This document shows, piece by piece, positions 51,470 to 63,488 of a stretch of 64,000 nucleotides of DNA (the first letter of the stretch is position 1; every line of letters starts with the position of its first letter). Source of the DNA: Paramecium sonneborni (taxonomy: Eukaryota > Ciliophora > Oligohymenophorea > Peniculida > Parameciidae). A program made the translations under genes and the position numbers. The stretch covers positions 359,441 through 423,440 of the forward strand of contig CAJJDN010000013.1 of the NCBI GenBank assembly GCA_905182985.1, read 5' to 3'. Below the pieces are notes generated by a model. It saw only the letters and a program-made list of their open reading frames with translations, was not told the DNA's origin and made no database searches.

Positions 51470-53533
51470 ATGCAAGAAGATTTACTTTAACCTTCAGCAT
51501 TTTAGGTTACATTACGTTGTAAAGATCATAAATAAGGATTAATTATAAAAGGATGTGTAGAAAAGAATTGTAAAAGAAAAAAAATACTTCTATGTTAATT
51601 CTGTATTAATGAAGATGCACATATGGAACACAATAATAATGTCTTAGGAATAAAATAATTCATTGCTGAATTTAGTTAATCTATTTATTAAGCTACATAA
51701 TTAAATAAAACATAATTGGAATAATTTCTGAGTAATGATGAGAATCTTAAAGTCTATAAATATATTTAAGATAATAAACATCATCTTAAGAAAGTAAAAG
51801 ATAATATTGATACTTAAAAGACTTTAGTGGCTTCAGATATGACATACATAGTAGAATAATTCTAATTGTATTTATAAACAATAAAAGAAAACGTTTTTCG
51901 AAAATTGGATTAAATTTATACAGAATATGAATCATTATTTGAATAAACTAGAAAACAATTTAATTCTAAATTCTTTGCTGCAGCTAATTACTTTTTATCA
52001 ACTCCTATGGCTCTAACTTGTAAATTAGGATAATAAGGAGATAATTCAGAGGAATATTTGAGAAAATTAAAATTAATTGATAATACAAGTTTAGATACAC
52101 TATAAGATGTATTTTCAAAATTATAATAAGCAAATGAATCACCAAAGATTTTTGAATCTGATTAATAAAGATTATTCTCATCATTATAAGAGCCATTATA
52201 AAATTATTTCTTAGGTTGGTGTTCAAATATAGATCGTTTTCCATAACCTCCTTAATTAGTATAATAATATTCAAATAATTCTTAAAACTATTAATTGAAT
52301 TCTCCATAATCCAAACCATTATTAAGAGAAAATTATGGACTTTCAGATTCAATAGTAATTAGTAAATCTGGAATATATTGTAAATTCAGTAGGGCTTTAG
52401 ATCTATCTAAAAGAGAATGGCCTCATATAAAATTGAATAGAAAATTTACTTTAGATTTTACTATTGGTGCTGTGATAGGATTATCAAAATCAATATTTGC
52501 TATGATAAGTTAGAATGATTTAAAAATAAGAGTATTTGATACTGAAAAGAAATCATTATTAGCTTTTGATGGACATACTTAATAAATAAATTGGATAGAA
52601 TCTTTATCACCAAATACATTTATCACAGGTGCAGATGATGGCTAAATTTATTATTGGATTTTCTAAGGATAAACTGTAAAATTATAAGATTAATATACAT
52701 TTTCTAATAAACCTATATTAGCAGGTTTAGATTTACAAAATAATTCATTTGCATTTATTGATTCTGATGGTAGATTAGGATATAAAAATATTACAACAAA
52801 ATTAGAACTTTTTTTACCTCTTGGAAACTAAAGAATATAAGGAAAATAAAGAAAATATAAAATGGCTTTAATTAAACCAGGAGAATAATTTTGTGTTTAT
52901 ATAGCTGGAGAATAAGGAGCTTCAATTATTTAAGTAAATGAGAAAGAGAAACAATTAAGAAAAATGAATACTAATACATTACCATGTAGTTAAACCATGA
53001 TATCATTATCAATTAATGAAATTTTGATTGCTTCTAGTAATGGTGTTAAGGTATGTAGTACAACTAAAGATGAAATATTATAAGGTAATGATGTTGATGT
53101 TGTTTTAATGGAATTTACATTAAGTTAGATAACTTATGCTATTTGTATTCCTGTTGAAAATGGTTAATGTATGTAATATAGAATATAAAAAAGAGATAAT
53201 GGACAATATGATATTTAATAAAAAGAATTGATAATTGATGGTATAATCCCACTTTCATCTAAGTAATTCATTATTTTATTTTTTTCAGACTTAAACCAAG
53301 AATATAACTTATTAAAAATTAAGATAAACTTATAATGGTAATTGTAGATTAAAATAAAATAAACTTTGTTGATATCACTATCAAATGAATAAATATTTTT
53401 TAAATTTAAATTTATTAACAAATTTTGCATACTCAAATAGATATCAATTATTCAAAGTAGTATTGTTTTACAAATAATCATAATATATTAGTATATAATA
53501 TTAATTATTATGATTGAAGAATCAAAAATTTGA
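51470..53533 (+). CDS. B-box zinc finger and WD-like repeat protein, 687 aa
   Basis: A single intronless frame of 688 codons. Residues 10-65 carry a B-box-type Cys/His pattern: LRCKDHKQGL, GCVEKNCKRKKILLCQFC, then HMEHNN. A coiled coil follows to about residue 200. From about 280 to 600 the sequence has WD40-like blades, including KKSLLAFDGHTQQINWIESL, TFITGADDGQIYYWIFQ and later weaker ones. This layout is common among uncharacterised ciliate proteins. The final 60 residues are hydrophobic and not WD-like; since no TGA interrupts them the ORF formally includes them, but a missed intron could shorten the true C-terminus. Confidence 0.8.
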
Positions 53534-54125
53534 TAAATTCTTTTTGGCTAAATCTTAAAAGTAGATGGTTTTTTGAATCAATATAAATTGAGAAAATTTA
53601 GCTAATTTACAAACCTTCATTAAAATAATTATACACTTGTTAGGAGAGAACATTCATTTACTTTTAGCTTTAAAAATAAGATTGAAAACTATAAGATGAA
53701 TTTTAGAAATTTATTCGACCAAATATGCCTTCAGTTTCAATTAACTGTAGATAACGAATTACAGAGTTCGATGAATAAAAAGATCTAAAATTAAAATAAT
53801 CCACTAATTTTGCCATCCATGGATATTAACTTAACAATATTTCCACTTAATGAACAAACTAAAAGAAAATCATTGCAATTAAGCATGATTTAAATTGTGA
53901 TCTTCCAAAACCAAAGACAATTTGCTATGTCAACTATTCTAAAATATCGTTTAATAAATAAAGACCAACTTCTTATTATTATACAGATGATTAGAAGGCA
54001 ACATAAACATACTTATATTTGGAGTACACTATATTTAAAAAAGACCTGATTTCTGAAGAAGAAATATGGATTTTACAAGATTGGTTGATAGGAATAATGC
54101 ATCTCTATATATCAATAAATTCTGA
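53534..54125 (+). pseudogene. Degenerate or multi-intron gene
   Basis: A plus-strand frame gives convincing protein in pieces, for example DEFQKFIRPNMPSVSINC, then CDLPKPKTICYVNYSKISF and TSYYYTDDQKATQTYLYLEY. It is interrupted by TGA near 53695 and 53847, with no good GT...AG intron to remove them. The end is either TGA 54123-54125 in an adjacent frame or further inside the ribosomal-protein gene. I read it as a recently decayed gene or one with sequence errors. No family recognised. Its 3' end meets the bL17 gene tail to tail. Confidence 0.4.
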
Positions 54126-54812
54126 AATATCTTCTCATATCTAATGGATTCTTATTTTCAATCCAAAGGTCCTTTTCAACGGTTTCTAATTTGCGTTTGA
54201 AAAATTTAACATCCTAATCCCCTCTTTTCAATTCTATACTAGGTGTGTTAGGATCGGCTTATAGAGCATCAAATCTAGATTAAGCTTAGTCTAATTTCTC
54301 TTTTATGAAGTCTCTTTCTTCTGTTAACCAGCTTTTGTTGTATTTACTTATATCCACAATTTTACCTTATTCTTCCAATTACTTTTATTATGATTCTTCA
54401 TATTTGGCAATTTCATTTTTGTTAAATTCTATATATCCCATTCTGGCAAAATCACTTTTTCTTCTATTAATTTCAACAACTTTGAAGACTTATTCTTTAG
54501 GATCTTTAAATTTGGGTACAATTTCATTAATTAATTTTTTGATAGCAAACCTAGTTGTTAAAATACCTAAAATTATAGATAGATAAATATACCCATTAAT
54601 CGATTGATTGCATTGCCTCTATTTTTGCTAGCATCTTAACCTAATTTGAATGTTTTATGAGCAAGGAATTAGAGAGCTCTAGCTTTAGCCCAAGTAGTAT
54701 GGATACGTTCATGAGTCACTAATTATGTCATTTAAGTTCTCCATAAATGCCATCTTTATTTAGATGTTCTAGCTAATCCAAATCGTTTAGGATCAGATAA
54801 TCTATATCCCAT
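54112..54812 (-). CDS. Mitochondrial large-subunit ribosomal protein bL17, 224 aa
   Basis: The N-terminal 110 residues match ribosomal protein L17: YRLSDPKRFGLARTSKQRWH, then TQLVTHERIHTTWAKARAL (the LITHERIxTTxxKAKEL signature), AHKTFKLGQDA and RLMGILTTRFAIKKL. The protein is longer than bacterial L17 by about 100 charged residues (KRKLETVEKDLWIENKN near the end), as is usual for mitochondrial versions. It would sit near the exit tunnel of the mitoribosome. One 26-nt intron leaves exactly 225 codons. A mitochondrial targeting peptide is not obvious in the first residues, which may be internalised. Confidence 0.9.
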
Positions 54813-54844
54813 AATTAATATAATTAATAAAATAATATTTCTTA

Positions 54845-55417
54845 TCATTTTTTATTGTTAGATGCTCCACCTCCATATTTGACTTTTCCTAATAAAAATT
54901 CACAAACAGCTAAAGGAGCCTTAATTTTCATTTCATCTAATGATGTCCATTTAGTTTCAGTTGAATCATCAAAACTAACTAAGAATTCAATTTTGCCATC
55001 ATTATGTCTAACTGATTTAACTTAACAATTTTTAGATTTTCTTGGTTTATGAGCAATAGAATTGGAAGCAGAATTAATATTTGTTTAAATACTATCAGAG
55101 TCTTTAGATTATTTTTATTTTTCTGGAGTTTTATCTAATATTTTATCACTTCTTTCACTAGGTCTTCCTTCTTTTTTTTATTCTTCAATACATTTTGTGT
55201 TTTAAGAATCTAATTTGATATGTTTAGATGGTTTAGGTTCTTGTGGATCATATCCTAATTATTTTAATTCATAATTATTGACTAAGACTAACATTTCTTA
55301 TGTTAATTGAGTAAAAGGTTCAATCGAAACTGAATTGTTACTCCATTTGAATTTATAAGAAATGGAATCAGCATTAACTTTTTTCTTGAGAAGTTCAATT
55401 GGATGTTTAATATACAT
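54845..55417 (-). CDS. Chromo-shadow-like protein, 190 aa
   Basis: An intronless frame of exactly 191 codons. The C-terminal 60 residues, VKSVRHNDGKIEFLVSFDD, then TKWTSLDEMKIKAPLAVCEF, look like a chromo-shadow domain: three strands with the F-L-V-x-F core, then a helix with the P-x-x-V-x-x-F pattern. The N-terminal 60 residues (IELLKKKVNADSISYKFKW) may form a weak first chromo-like fold, and the linker is charged and lysine-rich. HP1-type proteins bind methylated histone tails and dimerise through the shadow domain. This gene lacks a clear canonical chromodomain aromatic cage, so I call it chromo-shadow-like only. It lies between bL17 and EMC3 on the same strand. Confidence 0.6.
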
Positions 55418-55515
55418 TTAATAGATAATTAAATTGATGTAGTAATTCTTTGGTAACTTAAATAGGACAAATATTGGAATGGTTTATCAAAATAATAAAT
55501 AACATTTTATTGTAC

Positions 55516-56402
55516 TCATTATATTAAAAATCTCTTTAATGATTTTAAAGCTTTATCTGAGGATTTATTTAATTCAAATGTATGTTTAACTCCTTCCAAA
55601 CGAGCTAATTAATCTATAATAGTTATTACTTCTTTCAGCTATAAACAATTTTCCTGGATCATTCTATTATCCAAATGATGGCATTGTTGGCATTCCCATC
55701 ATTTGCATTTACATTTACATTTAAGTATCTAAATATAATAATCTTAGTATTTGTTACCATCAACAAACTCATCAGTATCATCGCCGAACATTAATTATTA
55801 AATCTTTTATAAACCTCCAAATAACAATACAAAGTATATACTGATACTACTAATATATCTAACATCTAAATTTTGAACATCTACTCCTCTTTATAACATA
55901 GTTCTAAATTTTTAAGTCAAAGGAAATGGAACCTTACCAATCACAAAACCAGAAAAAAAATATGAAACCCATTAATATTGTAATGCCATAAATACTATTC
56001 CACTTAAATTCTATTTTAACATATCTGCCATAGCTACTGGATTCATCATTGACATTGATTACATTGGATCTTTTGCTGGCTTTTAACTTGCTTTTGTTAA
56101 TATTCCTTATTCACGATCACATAAATAAGCTCTTTTCATTTTAAATGATTAATCTGGTAATAATCCATGTAGTCTAGCTAATCTTTATGATTATTAAGTT
56201 ATATTTCTAATTATGTTGTCTACTCTATGTACTTATCAATCATCTCAGCAACTTAAGCTTTTGATGTTACTTTTTACGCTGTTTTCCTATTATCCATATA
56301 TTTTGTTAATAATCCTCTAAACATTTGAATCATAAACATCACTATTATTATTGGCAAGAACACCCAGTCTCTAATACGATCATCTATTAATATATCACTC
56401 AT
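55516..56402 (-). CDS. EMC3: ER membrane protein complex subunit 3 (EMC3), 268 aa
   Basis: The N-terminus reads DDRIRDWVFLPIIIVMFMIQ, the hallmark of EMC3, followed by a lumenal/cytosolic part with AYLCDREQGILT and then NPVAMADMLKQNLSGIVFMA. The second half has the YFFSGFVIGKVPFPLTQKF motif and a transmembrane segment ending in YFVLLFGG. EMC3 is an Oxa1/YidC-like insertase subunit of the ER membrane complex, which inserts tail-anchored and multi-pass proteins. Introns of 26, 29 and 25 nt leave exactly 269 codons. The C-terminal tail contains a run of Q-M dipeptides. The related TMCO1 family is shorter and lacks the PFPLT motif. Confidence 0.93.
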
Positions 56403-56866
56403 TAAATTAATATATTTTTATTATAATCCATTATCTATTATTTCTATCTTAAATATAATATTCAATAATTCATATCAATTTATTCTCCAATTTTCCTTCA
56501 TTTAATATTCAATATGATATCAAATTTTATGAACTTAAGTTAGATCTACCTAATTCAAAATATTAAACTGCTTTATTTTACAATTCTTTTATAACTTGTT
56601 CTCTTAAACTTTTACAGTAATAAACTTATCAATATATATTTATTTATTTTTAATTTATATTACTCTTGTTTTAATTATCATAATCCTCTCATTAAATTTA
56701 AACTTATTATTAAATAATGCTTATTAACTTCATTTTTGAAATAAAATTTAATCAATTATTTTATTTGAACTTAAACAAAATATAATATCAATTAAATTTT
56801 AGAATCATTTCTACATTATTGATATTTGATGATTAAATATAAAAATGACAAATTTATTGTATCACT
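56403..56866. other. Divergent intergenic region, no gene seen
   Basis: About 460 bp between the start of EMC3 (-) and the next gene (+). AT-rich, no frame or RNA gene recognised; it should hold both promoters. Confidence 0.45.
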
Positions 56867-59092
56867 ATGACTTTCTTTACTTTTTTCGATGATTTATTAT
56901 TTAAAAGTTATTATAAGCAAAATGATGAGAAATTACTAGATTTTGCTGAGAAATTTCAAATTAGAATACAGAAAGTGCAAGATAGTTTGAGTATTTTTAT
57001 ATTAAATTCTTCAAAAAGATGATATAATTATGAATAAATTACTATTTAATAGATGGACCTTAACATTTGCAAATAAAGACTATGAAGATTTATATGAAAT
57101 TGAGATGAGTAAATACAGACTTCACTACTTCCGCATCATAGAAACAATCATTATGCTTTTATGCTTTTATTAATTCACTATATATTTGATTGATGGACAA
57201 CATGTTTTTTTGATAATTACTTTGGCAGTTTTAGGTGCTTTCATCTTAGGTGTCTTAATAATTACTAAAAAGTTTGATAAAAAGATTAGATATTATCACT
57301 TTTTTATATATTTGATTTCTATCACTATCAGTGTATATGTAGCCACATAGACTAAATAAAAGTAATTTGTAGTTTTTATTTTTTAGAGCTCTTTATTTAA
57401 TTGGTTTTTACAGTGGATCAATTTCAGTTATCCAGTATTTGTTTAGTAATTTTTGCTTAAGGATACTAGCATTTTTAGTTGTTCCCACAGTTTAATTATA
57501 TATAATGGATGCTCTTACTGCTTAAGATTTTTCTTATATTATCCTATTGTTTGCTTCTTAATTTTTGGTAATTGTATATTCCCATTATAATGAATTTATG
57601 TATCGCCTAGCCTTTTCTTATATGCATTACAATATTAAATTAAAGTAATCCATTCAAGTTTTATACTAGAGAAATACTTGATGAATATGTGCCTCATTGT
57701 TTCTTTGCTATAAGTTTAAATTAGCATAATAATTAGTTTTAATTGGAATTCGTTAATCAACAAGGCAAGTCTTAATTTAATATTGAAGATACAAAATCTA
57801 TGATTGAAATTTTGAGAAATACTTATGTTGGACATAAGAATTAAATAAATGCAATTATTGATTTATCTTAGATTTAAATTTATAAATCAGGAGATATTTC
57901 AACAAAAAAATTATAGACGAAAAGATAAACATTGGAAGAATATTCGTTTTATAAAATTAAACAAAACTTATAAATAAAAAATGATCATATAAAGCTTATT
58001 GAATAATTAGATGGCGTTTATTTTGATAATGAAAAATAACAAAATAATATTTTAAATATAGATATCAGATAACTTAATTATGGAAAAAATTACTTATTAT
58101 TTGTTTTAAAAGAAGAGAAACCTTAGCAAATGATGTCAAAAAGTGAAGAACAAATCAAGTTTCTTAATAAAATAGTAAACTTTGTAACAAATCAATTATT
58201 TACATCTCTTTCCCATCTATCTAATGCTATTTTAAATATTAATTTTACATAATTAGATAATGAAAAAGTAAAGTCTATCTAATGTTTAAATTTATCGATT
58301 ATGAATTAATTTTAAAATTTTTATTATTTTGTAAATGCTTGCAAAATAAACAATGAGCCATTAAGTTGTAAAATTGTAAATTTAAAACAATTTATTAATA
58401 ATTTAGAACCTTATTTTTCATATATGTCAAATACATTAAAAAAAAGATTCTTTATTTAAATGAATATTGAGGAGTTGATTGTTAAAATTAGTTCTAAATT
58501 TCTTTCTTAAATCATAGTTAACATTTTTGAATAATGTTTGGCTTAGGCAGATGTAAATACAAACATAACATTAACAATTAAAACTGAAATGAACTTGAAC
58601 CCTTTAGTTTATGAAAATAATCATGAGGAAAAAAGCAGTATTCAAGAATTCGATTTTATAAAAAAAGTAGTAGTGGAATCAGAAGAAAGTCCAACAAAAT
58701 CAGATGTTTAGAAACTTATTAAGTTCGAGTTTTCTTTTTTTACTGAAAAATAAATAGAATTACAGCCTTAAAATTAATTAATTTTAAATCCTTAAAGTTT
58801 TGAAGATTTTTAATTCAACAATAAGTAAGAGTTCTTATTAATATATCCTATTACTAATTTTTTACTTAAGAAAATAGGACCTTATAATTCAGTTTAATAA
58901 TTCTAAAATATAAATTGCGAATTTAAATCAACATCAAAATAAGCAATAAATATATTTCCTTCAATGATGGATTTGTTTTAGGTCCAGAATTTATATTAAA
59001 ATACAATTTCGTTTTATATATATAGTGATCAAACTTTGCTAACTTAATCGTTTATAAAGTACGTGCAGTAGAAATCATTTTTGGATTATTGA
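56867..59092 (+). CDS. Six-TM protein with degenerate histidine-kinase-like C-terminus, 715 aa
   Basis: Introns of 28, 25 and 25 nt leave exactly 716 codons. After about 85 soluble residues come six hydrophobic segments (for example IIETIIMLLCFYQFTIYLI and FLIITLAVLGAFILGVLII). Then follows EILDEYVPHCFFAISL, where a PAS-like region could begin. Residues about 420-445 (FVTNQLFTSLSHLSNAIL) are placed like the dimerisation helix of a sensor histidine kinase, and KFLSQIIVNIFEQCL resembles the N-box of the ATPase domain. G-boxes are not clear, so catalytic activity is doubtful. Membrane sensor proteins of this plan are known in ciliates. The assignment is tentative; the membrane topology is firm. 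Confidence 0.65.
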
Positions 59093-59211
59093 TTTTATTA
59101 ATTAATTAAAATTGAAAACTCTTTAGCTTTGATTCTAAAAATAGCCAAAACTTTTATATTACAAATAAATCCTTAATTTAAAAATGTCATTTAAATAAAT
59201 AAATCTGTTTA

Positions 59212-61650
59212 TCAAAACTCACTTAATTCTTATTTAATAAACTAATCATAATCAATTTTATCAATATAATGAGTTATCATCATTTTCGGTGTTGCCATCA
59301 ATTGTAAATTTACACTCTCGTGATTATGTTGAATTATAACATTCTTACTGTAAAAATAATTTATTTCACCACTTGATATCAATTTTATTTTCTTTCCCAA
59401 AATATCATAGAAAAATGCATTCTCACTATTTAATTCACTATTAAAGCAATTTATAAGGATTATGTTTTCTTTTATCTAAGCATCTCTTATTTAAAATGAA
59501 TATTATAAATCTAGTTCGTGTAGATTCTCATTTCCATTTTCTATACAATAGAATAGAAGATATTATTTACTAACTCCATTGGAATTGTACACAAAAATCA
59601 ATTCATCTTAATACTAAACTACTCAAATATTTTAATTACATTTAGAACTTTAACTATTGTTCCTCTTAATTCATTATTTGTCTCTTTTACTTATATAATC
59701 TTTCTTTAAACTTAATTTTCATCATAAATAATAAATTATATTGTCTTATTTGTTATATAATTTGGATTCATCATAAAACATCTCTATTTGCTTATTGGAG
59801 ATACCACTAAAGCTCTTACAGATGCTGAAAATTTCACCTCTTATAAAATTTCTAAATTCTTAATATTATAAATTTTCAAAGTATATTGACTTACAGTTTA
59901 TTGCTATTCATTATTTATGTTCTATTTGCTTAAAAAAAAAAAAAACTGCTCTTGTCCATTATTATATATAGAAAAGTGATTATATTCTCCTTTCTCAATT
60001 TATATTGAAGAATCTACTACTAATTTTTCTTAAAGATTATAAGTTATTAAATTTGAGTCTTTCAATATTAGAATTCTATTTTAATTTATATAGAATAATT
60101 CATCATAACTTTATCTCATTAGTAAATCTACATTTTAATTCAAAAATTATAATCTCCAAACCTCTCTCAAATTCTGCTTTCCTATATTCTCATATAAAAT
60201 TGCAATTTTTTCATTGGGATTAGGATTTATTGGGATGTAAATTTTAAATGTTGAAAGCATTACTTTACAAATTTGAATATCAATAGCTGAATCATACATT
60301 ATTTATAATTTAATTAATATGAATCATTATTTTCTCTCATCTAATACAAAATTCCTCTTTTGTATTCTATATCAAAATAAATCTAAAAGATTTTAGAATA
60401 TCTTGAACATTCTCAAAAATAATAATTTATTAATTAGGTGTTACACTATTATNTTACTGTAAAAATAATTTATTTCACCACTTGATATCAATTTTATTTT
60501 CTTTCCCAAAATATCATAGAAAAATGCATTCTCACTATTTAATTCACTATTAAAGCAATTTATAAGGATTATGTTTTCTTTTATCTAAGCATCTCTTATT
60601 TAAAATGAATATTATAAATCTAGTTCGTGTAGATTCTCATTTCCATTTTCTATACAATAGAATAGAAGATATTATTTACTAACTCCATTGGAATTGTACA
60701 CAAAAATCAATTCATCTTAATACTAAACTACTCAAATATTTTAATTACATTTAGAACTTTAACTATTGTTCCTCTTAATTCATTATTTGTCTCTTTTACT
60801 TATATAATCTTTCTTTAAACTTAATTTTCATCATAAATAATAAATTATATTGTCTTATTTGTTATATAATTTGGATTCATCATAAAACATCTCTATTTGC
60901 TTATTGGAGATACCACTAAAGCTCTTACAGATGCTGAAAATTTCACCTCTTATAAAATTTCTAAATTCTTAATATTATAAATTTTCAAAGTATATTGACT
61001 TACAGTTTATTGCTATTCATTATTTATGTTCTATTTGCTTAAAAAAAAAAAAAACTGCTCTTGTCCATTATTATATATAGAAAAGTGATTATATTCTCCT
61101 TTCTCAATTTATATTGAAGAATCTACTACTAATTTTTCTTAAAGATTATAAGTTATTAAATTTGAGTCTTTCAATATTAGAATTCTATTTTAATTTATAT
61201 AGAATAATTCATCATAACTTTATCTCATTAGTAAATCTACATTTTAATTCAAAAATTATAATCTCCAAACCTCTCTCAAATTCTGCTTTCCTATATTCTC
61301 ATATAAAATTGCAATTTTTTCATTGGGATTAGGATTTATTGGGATGTAAATTTTAAATGTTGAAAGCATTACTTTACAAATTTGAATATCAATAGCTGAA
61401 TCATACATTATTTATAATTTAATTAATATGAATCATTATTTTCTCTCATCTAATACAAAATTCCTCTTTTGTATTCTATATCAAAATAAATCTAAAAGAT
61501 TTTAGAATATCTTGAACATTCTCAAAAATAATAATTTATTAATTAGGTGTTACACTATTATGCTTGAAATAAAATATCTATTAAATTTTAATTCTAAATT
61601 GCTTGCAGCTCTTTATTACAATATATTTTATAATTTATTTATTGAAAATA
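59212..61650 (-). CDS. Beta-rich hypothetical protein, gene model broken by assembly join
   Basis: On the minus strand the 3' end is clear, with the TGA at 59212-59214, and the last 120 residues read smoothly (DELIFVYNSNGVSKQYLLF, then INYFYSKNVIIQHNHESVNL). Upstream the frame runs into the copy-1/copy-2 duplication around the N at 60453, so most of the gene appears twice. Segments such as NPNPNEKIAILYEN and YDELFYINQNRILILKDSNL, with alternating strands, suggest a propeller-like fold. The real gene is probably about 1.1 kb shorter than the interval given. Intron positions were not all resolved. Two identical 72-codon plus-strand frames at 60005 and 61114 are shadows. Confidence 0.5.
59345..60452. 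repeat. Exact 1108-bp duplicate, copy 1 (left of N)
   Basis: Repeated at 60454-61561 with a constant offset of 1109, as far as I can read without differences. The copy boundaries touch the single N at 60453 on both sides. Most likely two overlapping contig ends joined without merging. Confidence 0.9.
60453..60453. other. Single N, assembly join
   Basis: An isolated N between two identical 1108-bp copies, inside a minus-strand gene. Probably a nominal scaffolding gap. Confidence 0.85.
60454..61561. repeat. Exact 1108-bp duplicate, copy 2 (right of N)
   Basis: Second copy of 59345-60452. It contains the same minus-strand coding sequence and the same opposite-strand shadow frame. Confidence 0.9.
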
Positions 61651-61843
61651 ATGATTTTTAAATTTGTTAACATTGGGCTTTTTTCAAAAGCAAAATCATT
61701 TATGTTAGTTAAAAGCTTAAAACTTAAAAATTTTCCAAAAATTATTTGATTTTATCTATCATAATAGAATACTGAAATTAAATGTACAATATTACCATAA
61801 ATTTTAAAAACCTATAAGATATAAAAATATTATTATATAATTT

Positions 61844-62427
61844 ATGAAAAATAAAAATTGCTAATCTTTCGAACCCTATAAGACTTATTAATCTACTAAA
61901 TTGAGTACTTTAATCTAAGACATTCATTAAGCTGGCAGAAATTTGTATACATCATCAGAACATACATCTAATTTTGATTATACATTACCTTGTTTAAAGA
62001 AAGGTGAATAAAGAAAATTTGTTAATCGAATTTTTTAGAGTTACTAGATGGAAAAAAAAGCTGTTTAGCAAGGACTTTTAACACCATAACATCTTAATAA
62101 ATATTTATAACCAAGAAAAAGTAACTTATACTAAAACCATATTTAGAACATTTTGATTTGAAAAAACAAATAAACTTCTTAAAAAAAACTAAGTTTTAAA
62201 CCTGTATTTAAAAACTTAGAGCTGCTAATATAATACTAAATGGATAAAAAAGTTAATAGGGTAAAAATGAGATCATTTAAGAGACAATTGAGAGTAAAAA
62301 AGGTTAAATACATGATATTCAATTCATTTAAAAAATGAATGAATGTTAATTACAATAAAGAATGGCGAAACTTATTAAATTAAAGTCTTCTCCGTTATTA
62401 TTTATTAATCATGTTACATAAAGTTGA
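61844..62427 (+). CDS. Hypothetical basic protein, 185 aa
   Basis: From the ATG at 61844 to the TGA 62425-62427, with one 26-nt intron near 62109, the spliced length is exactly 186 codons. The product starts MKNKNCQSFEPYKTYQSTK and is basic, with helical patches such as KKQINFLKKTKFQ and LQQRMAKLIKLKSS. No membrane segment or known motif is seen. The last five bases coincide with the start of the third duplicated block at 62423. No family recognised; possibly a small ciliate-specific protein. Confidence 0.6.
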
Positions 62428-63194
62428 GTCAAAAATTTTTTATATTTTTTAAATCTTTATCTTAAAATATTATAAAAATCTAAGAGAAATTTAATTACTT
62501 TTCGAATATAACGAGAAACAAAAATCAAAATATAATTACTAGAGTTTTAAAAAAATATAAAATTTACATAAATATCAATTTGCTTATAATATTGATTGCT
62601 TTAGATAAAATGCTGAACTATTATTTATCAGGATCTATAAAAAATATTTAATTGTTCCTTTTAAGAGTTTGATATTTTTTGTAAAAATATTAAATATTAC
62701 AAATAAAAGATAGATAATTGGTTTCTTATGGAAACCATTCTACATATTTTAAATGTAACAAGTAAACATGTTTTAAATAAAAGTTACATTTAATGATGGA
62801 ATTACAAATTTAACATTAATAAGTTTTCAGTCTAAGTAAATTTTAATTAAAGAGATAAATTTTTATATTAGGATATGAGAAATAAAATTGATTGAATTAT
62901 TTCACTAAAATTATCTAAACAAAAATTTAGAATTTAGATATATGTTTAGTCTTTTGAAATAAATAAATTTCATTCATTTTTTAAGTTGATGTTAAATGTC
63001 ATTAAGTAGGAGAAATTAGTAGGTTTATCAATTCTATTTTAGTTTGTTTTACGAGAATAGAAATAAGATCAATTTTTTGTTTAATTGACTTTAATTACTT
63101 AACTTAGATTAATAGTTATTGTTCATTAATCTTGCGTTTTTTGTATATTTTTTCTTCATGAATGCTTAATTCTAACTTAGGGGATGAAATGGTA
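62428..63194. other. No gene seen
   Basis: About 770 bp of AT-rich DNA without a frame I would defend on either strand. It is part of the third duplicated block. Confidence 0.4.
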
Positions 63195-63488
63195 TCAGCT
63201 TAATGAATAAGATTAGAAAATACTTGTATCAGATTGCTGCTGTAATTTGATAAATCGATTTCTTAATATTCTATCTGATTTATTTGGAAATTGAGAAGCT
63301 ATTTTCTTCCATTTTCTACCAATCAATGCAACTTATTCACATAATAGATCATCTTCTTATTGAGTAAATAAAGATGTCCTTTTTTTATTACCTTTTGAAT
63401 TAGAATCTTATATTAAATGATCCCAATTCCATTCTCTGCTGAAATCGTTATCCACAATTTCTTCAGAGAAGCTATATTTTCTGAACAT
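63195..63488 (-). CDS. Single-repeat MYB-like protein, 97 aa
   Basis: An intronless frame of exactly 98 codons. Residues about 40-85 form one MYB/SANT repeat: FTQQEDDLLCEQVALIGRKW, then KKIASQFPNKSDRILRNRF, ending in KLQQQ. The spacing of W and the IASQFPNKSDRILRNRF helix fits a third MYB repeat. The N-terminus (EEIVDNDFSREWNWDHLI) is acidic. The protein is short for a MYB regulator, so it may have another exon or act as a small single-repeat factor. The gene lies within the third duplicated block, so a second copy probably exists in the assembly beyond the window. Confidence 0.75.

Noticed and set aside
60005..61332. Two identical 72-codon plus-strand ORFs suggesting a duplicated gene
   Set aside because: Both lie in the two copies of the 1108-bp block around the N and run opposite to minus-strand coding sequence; the duplication is probably an assembly artefact.
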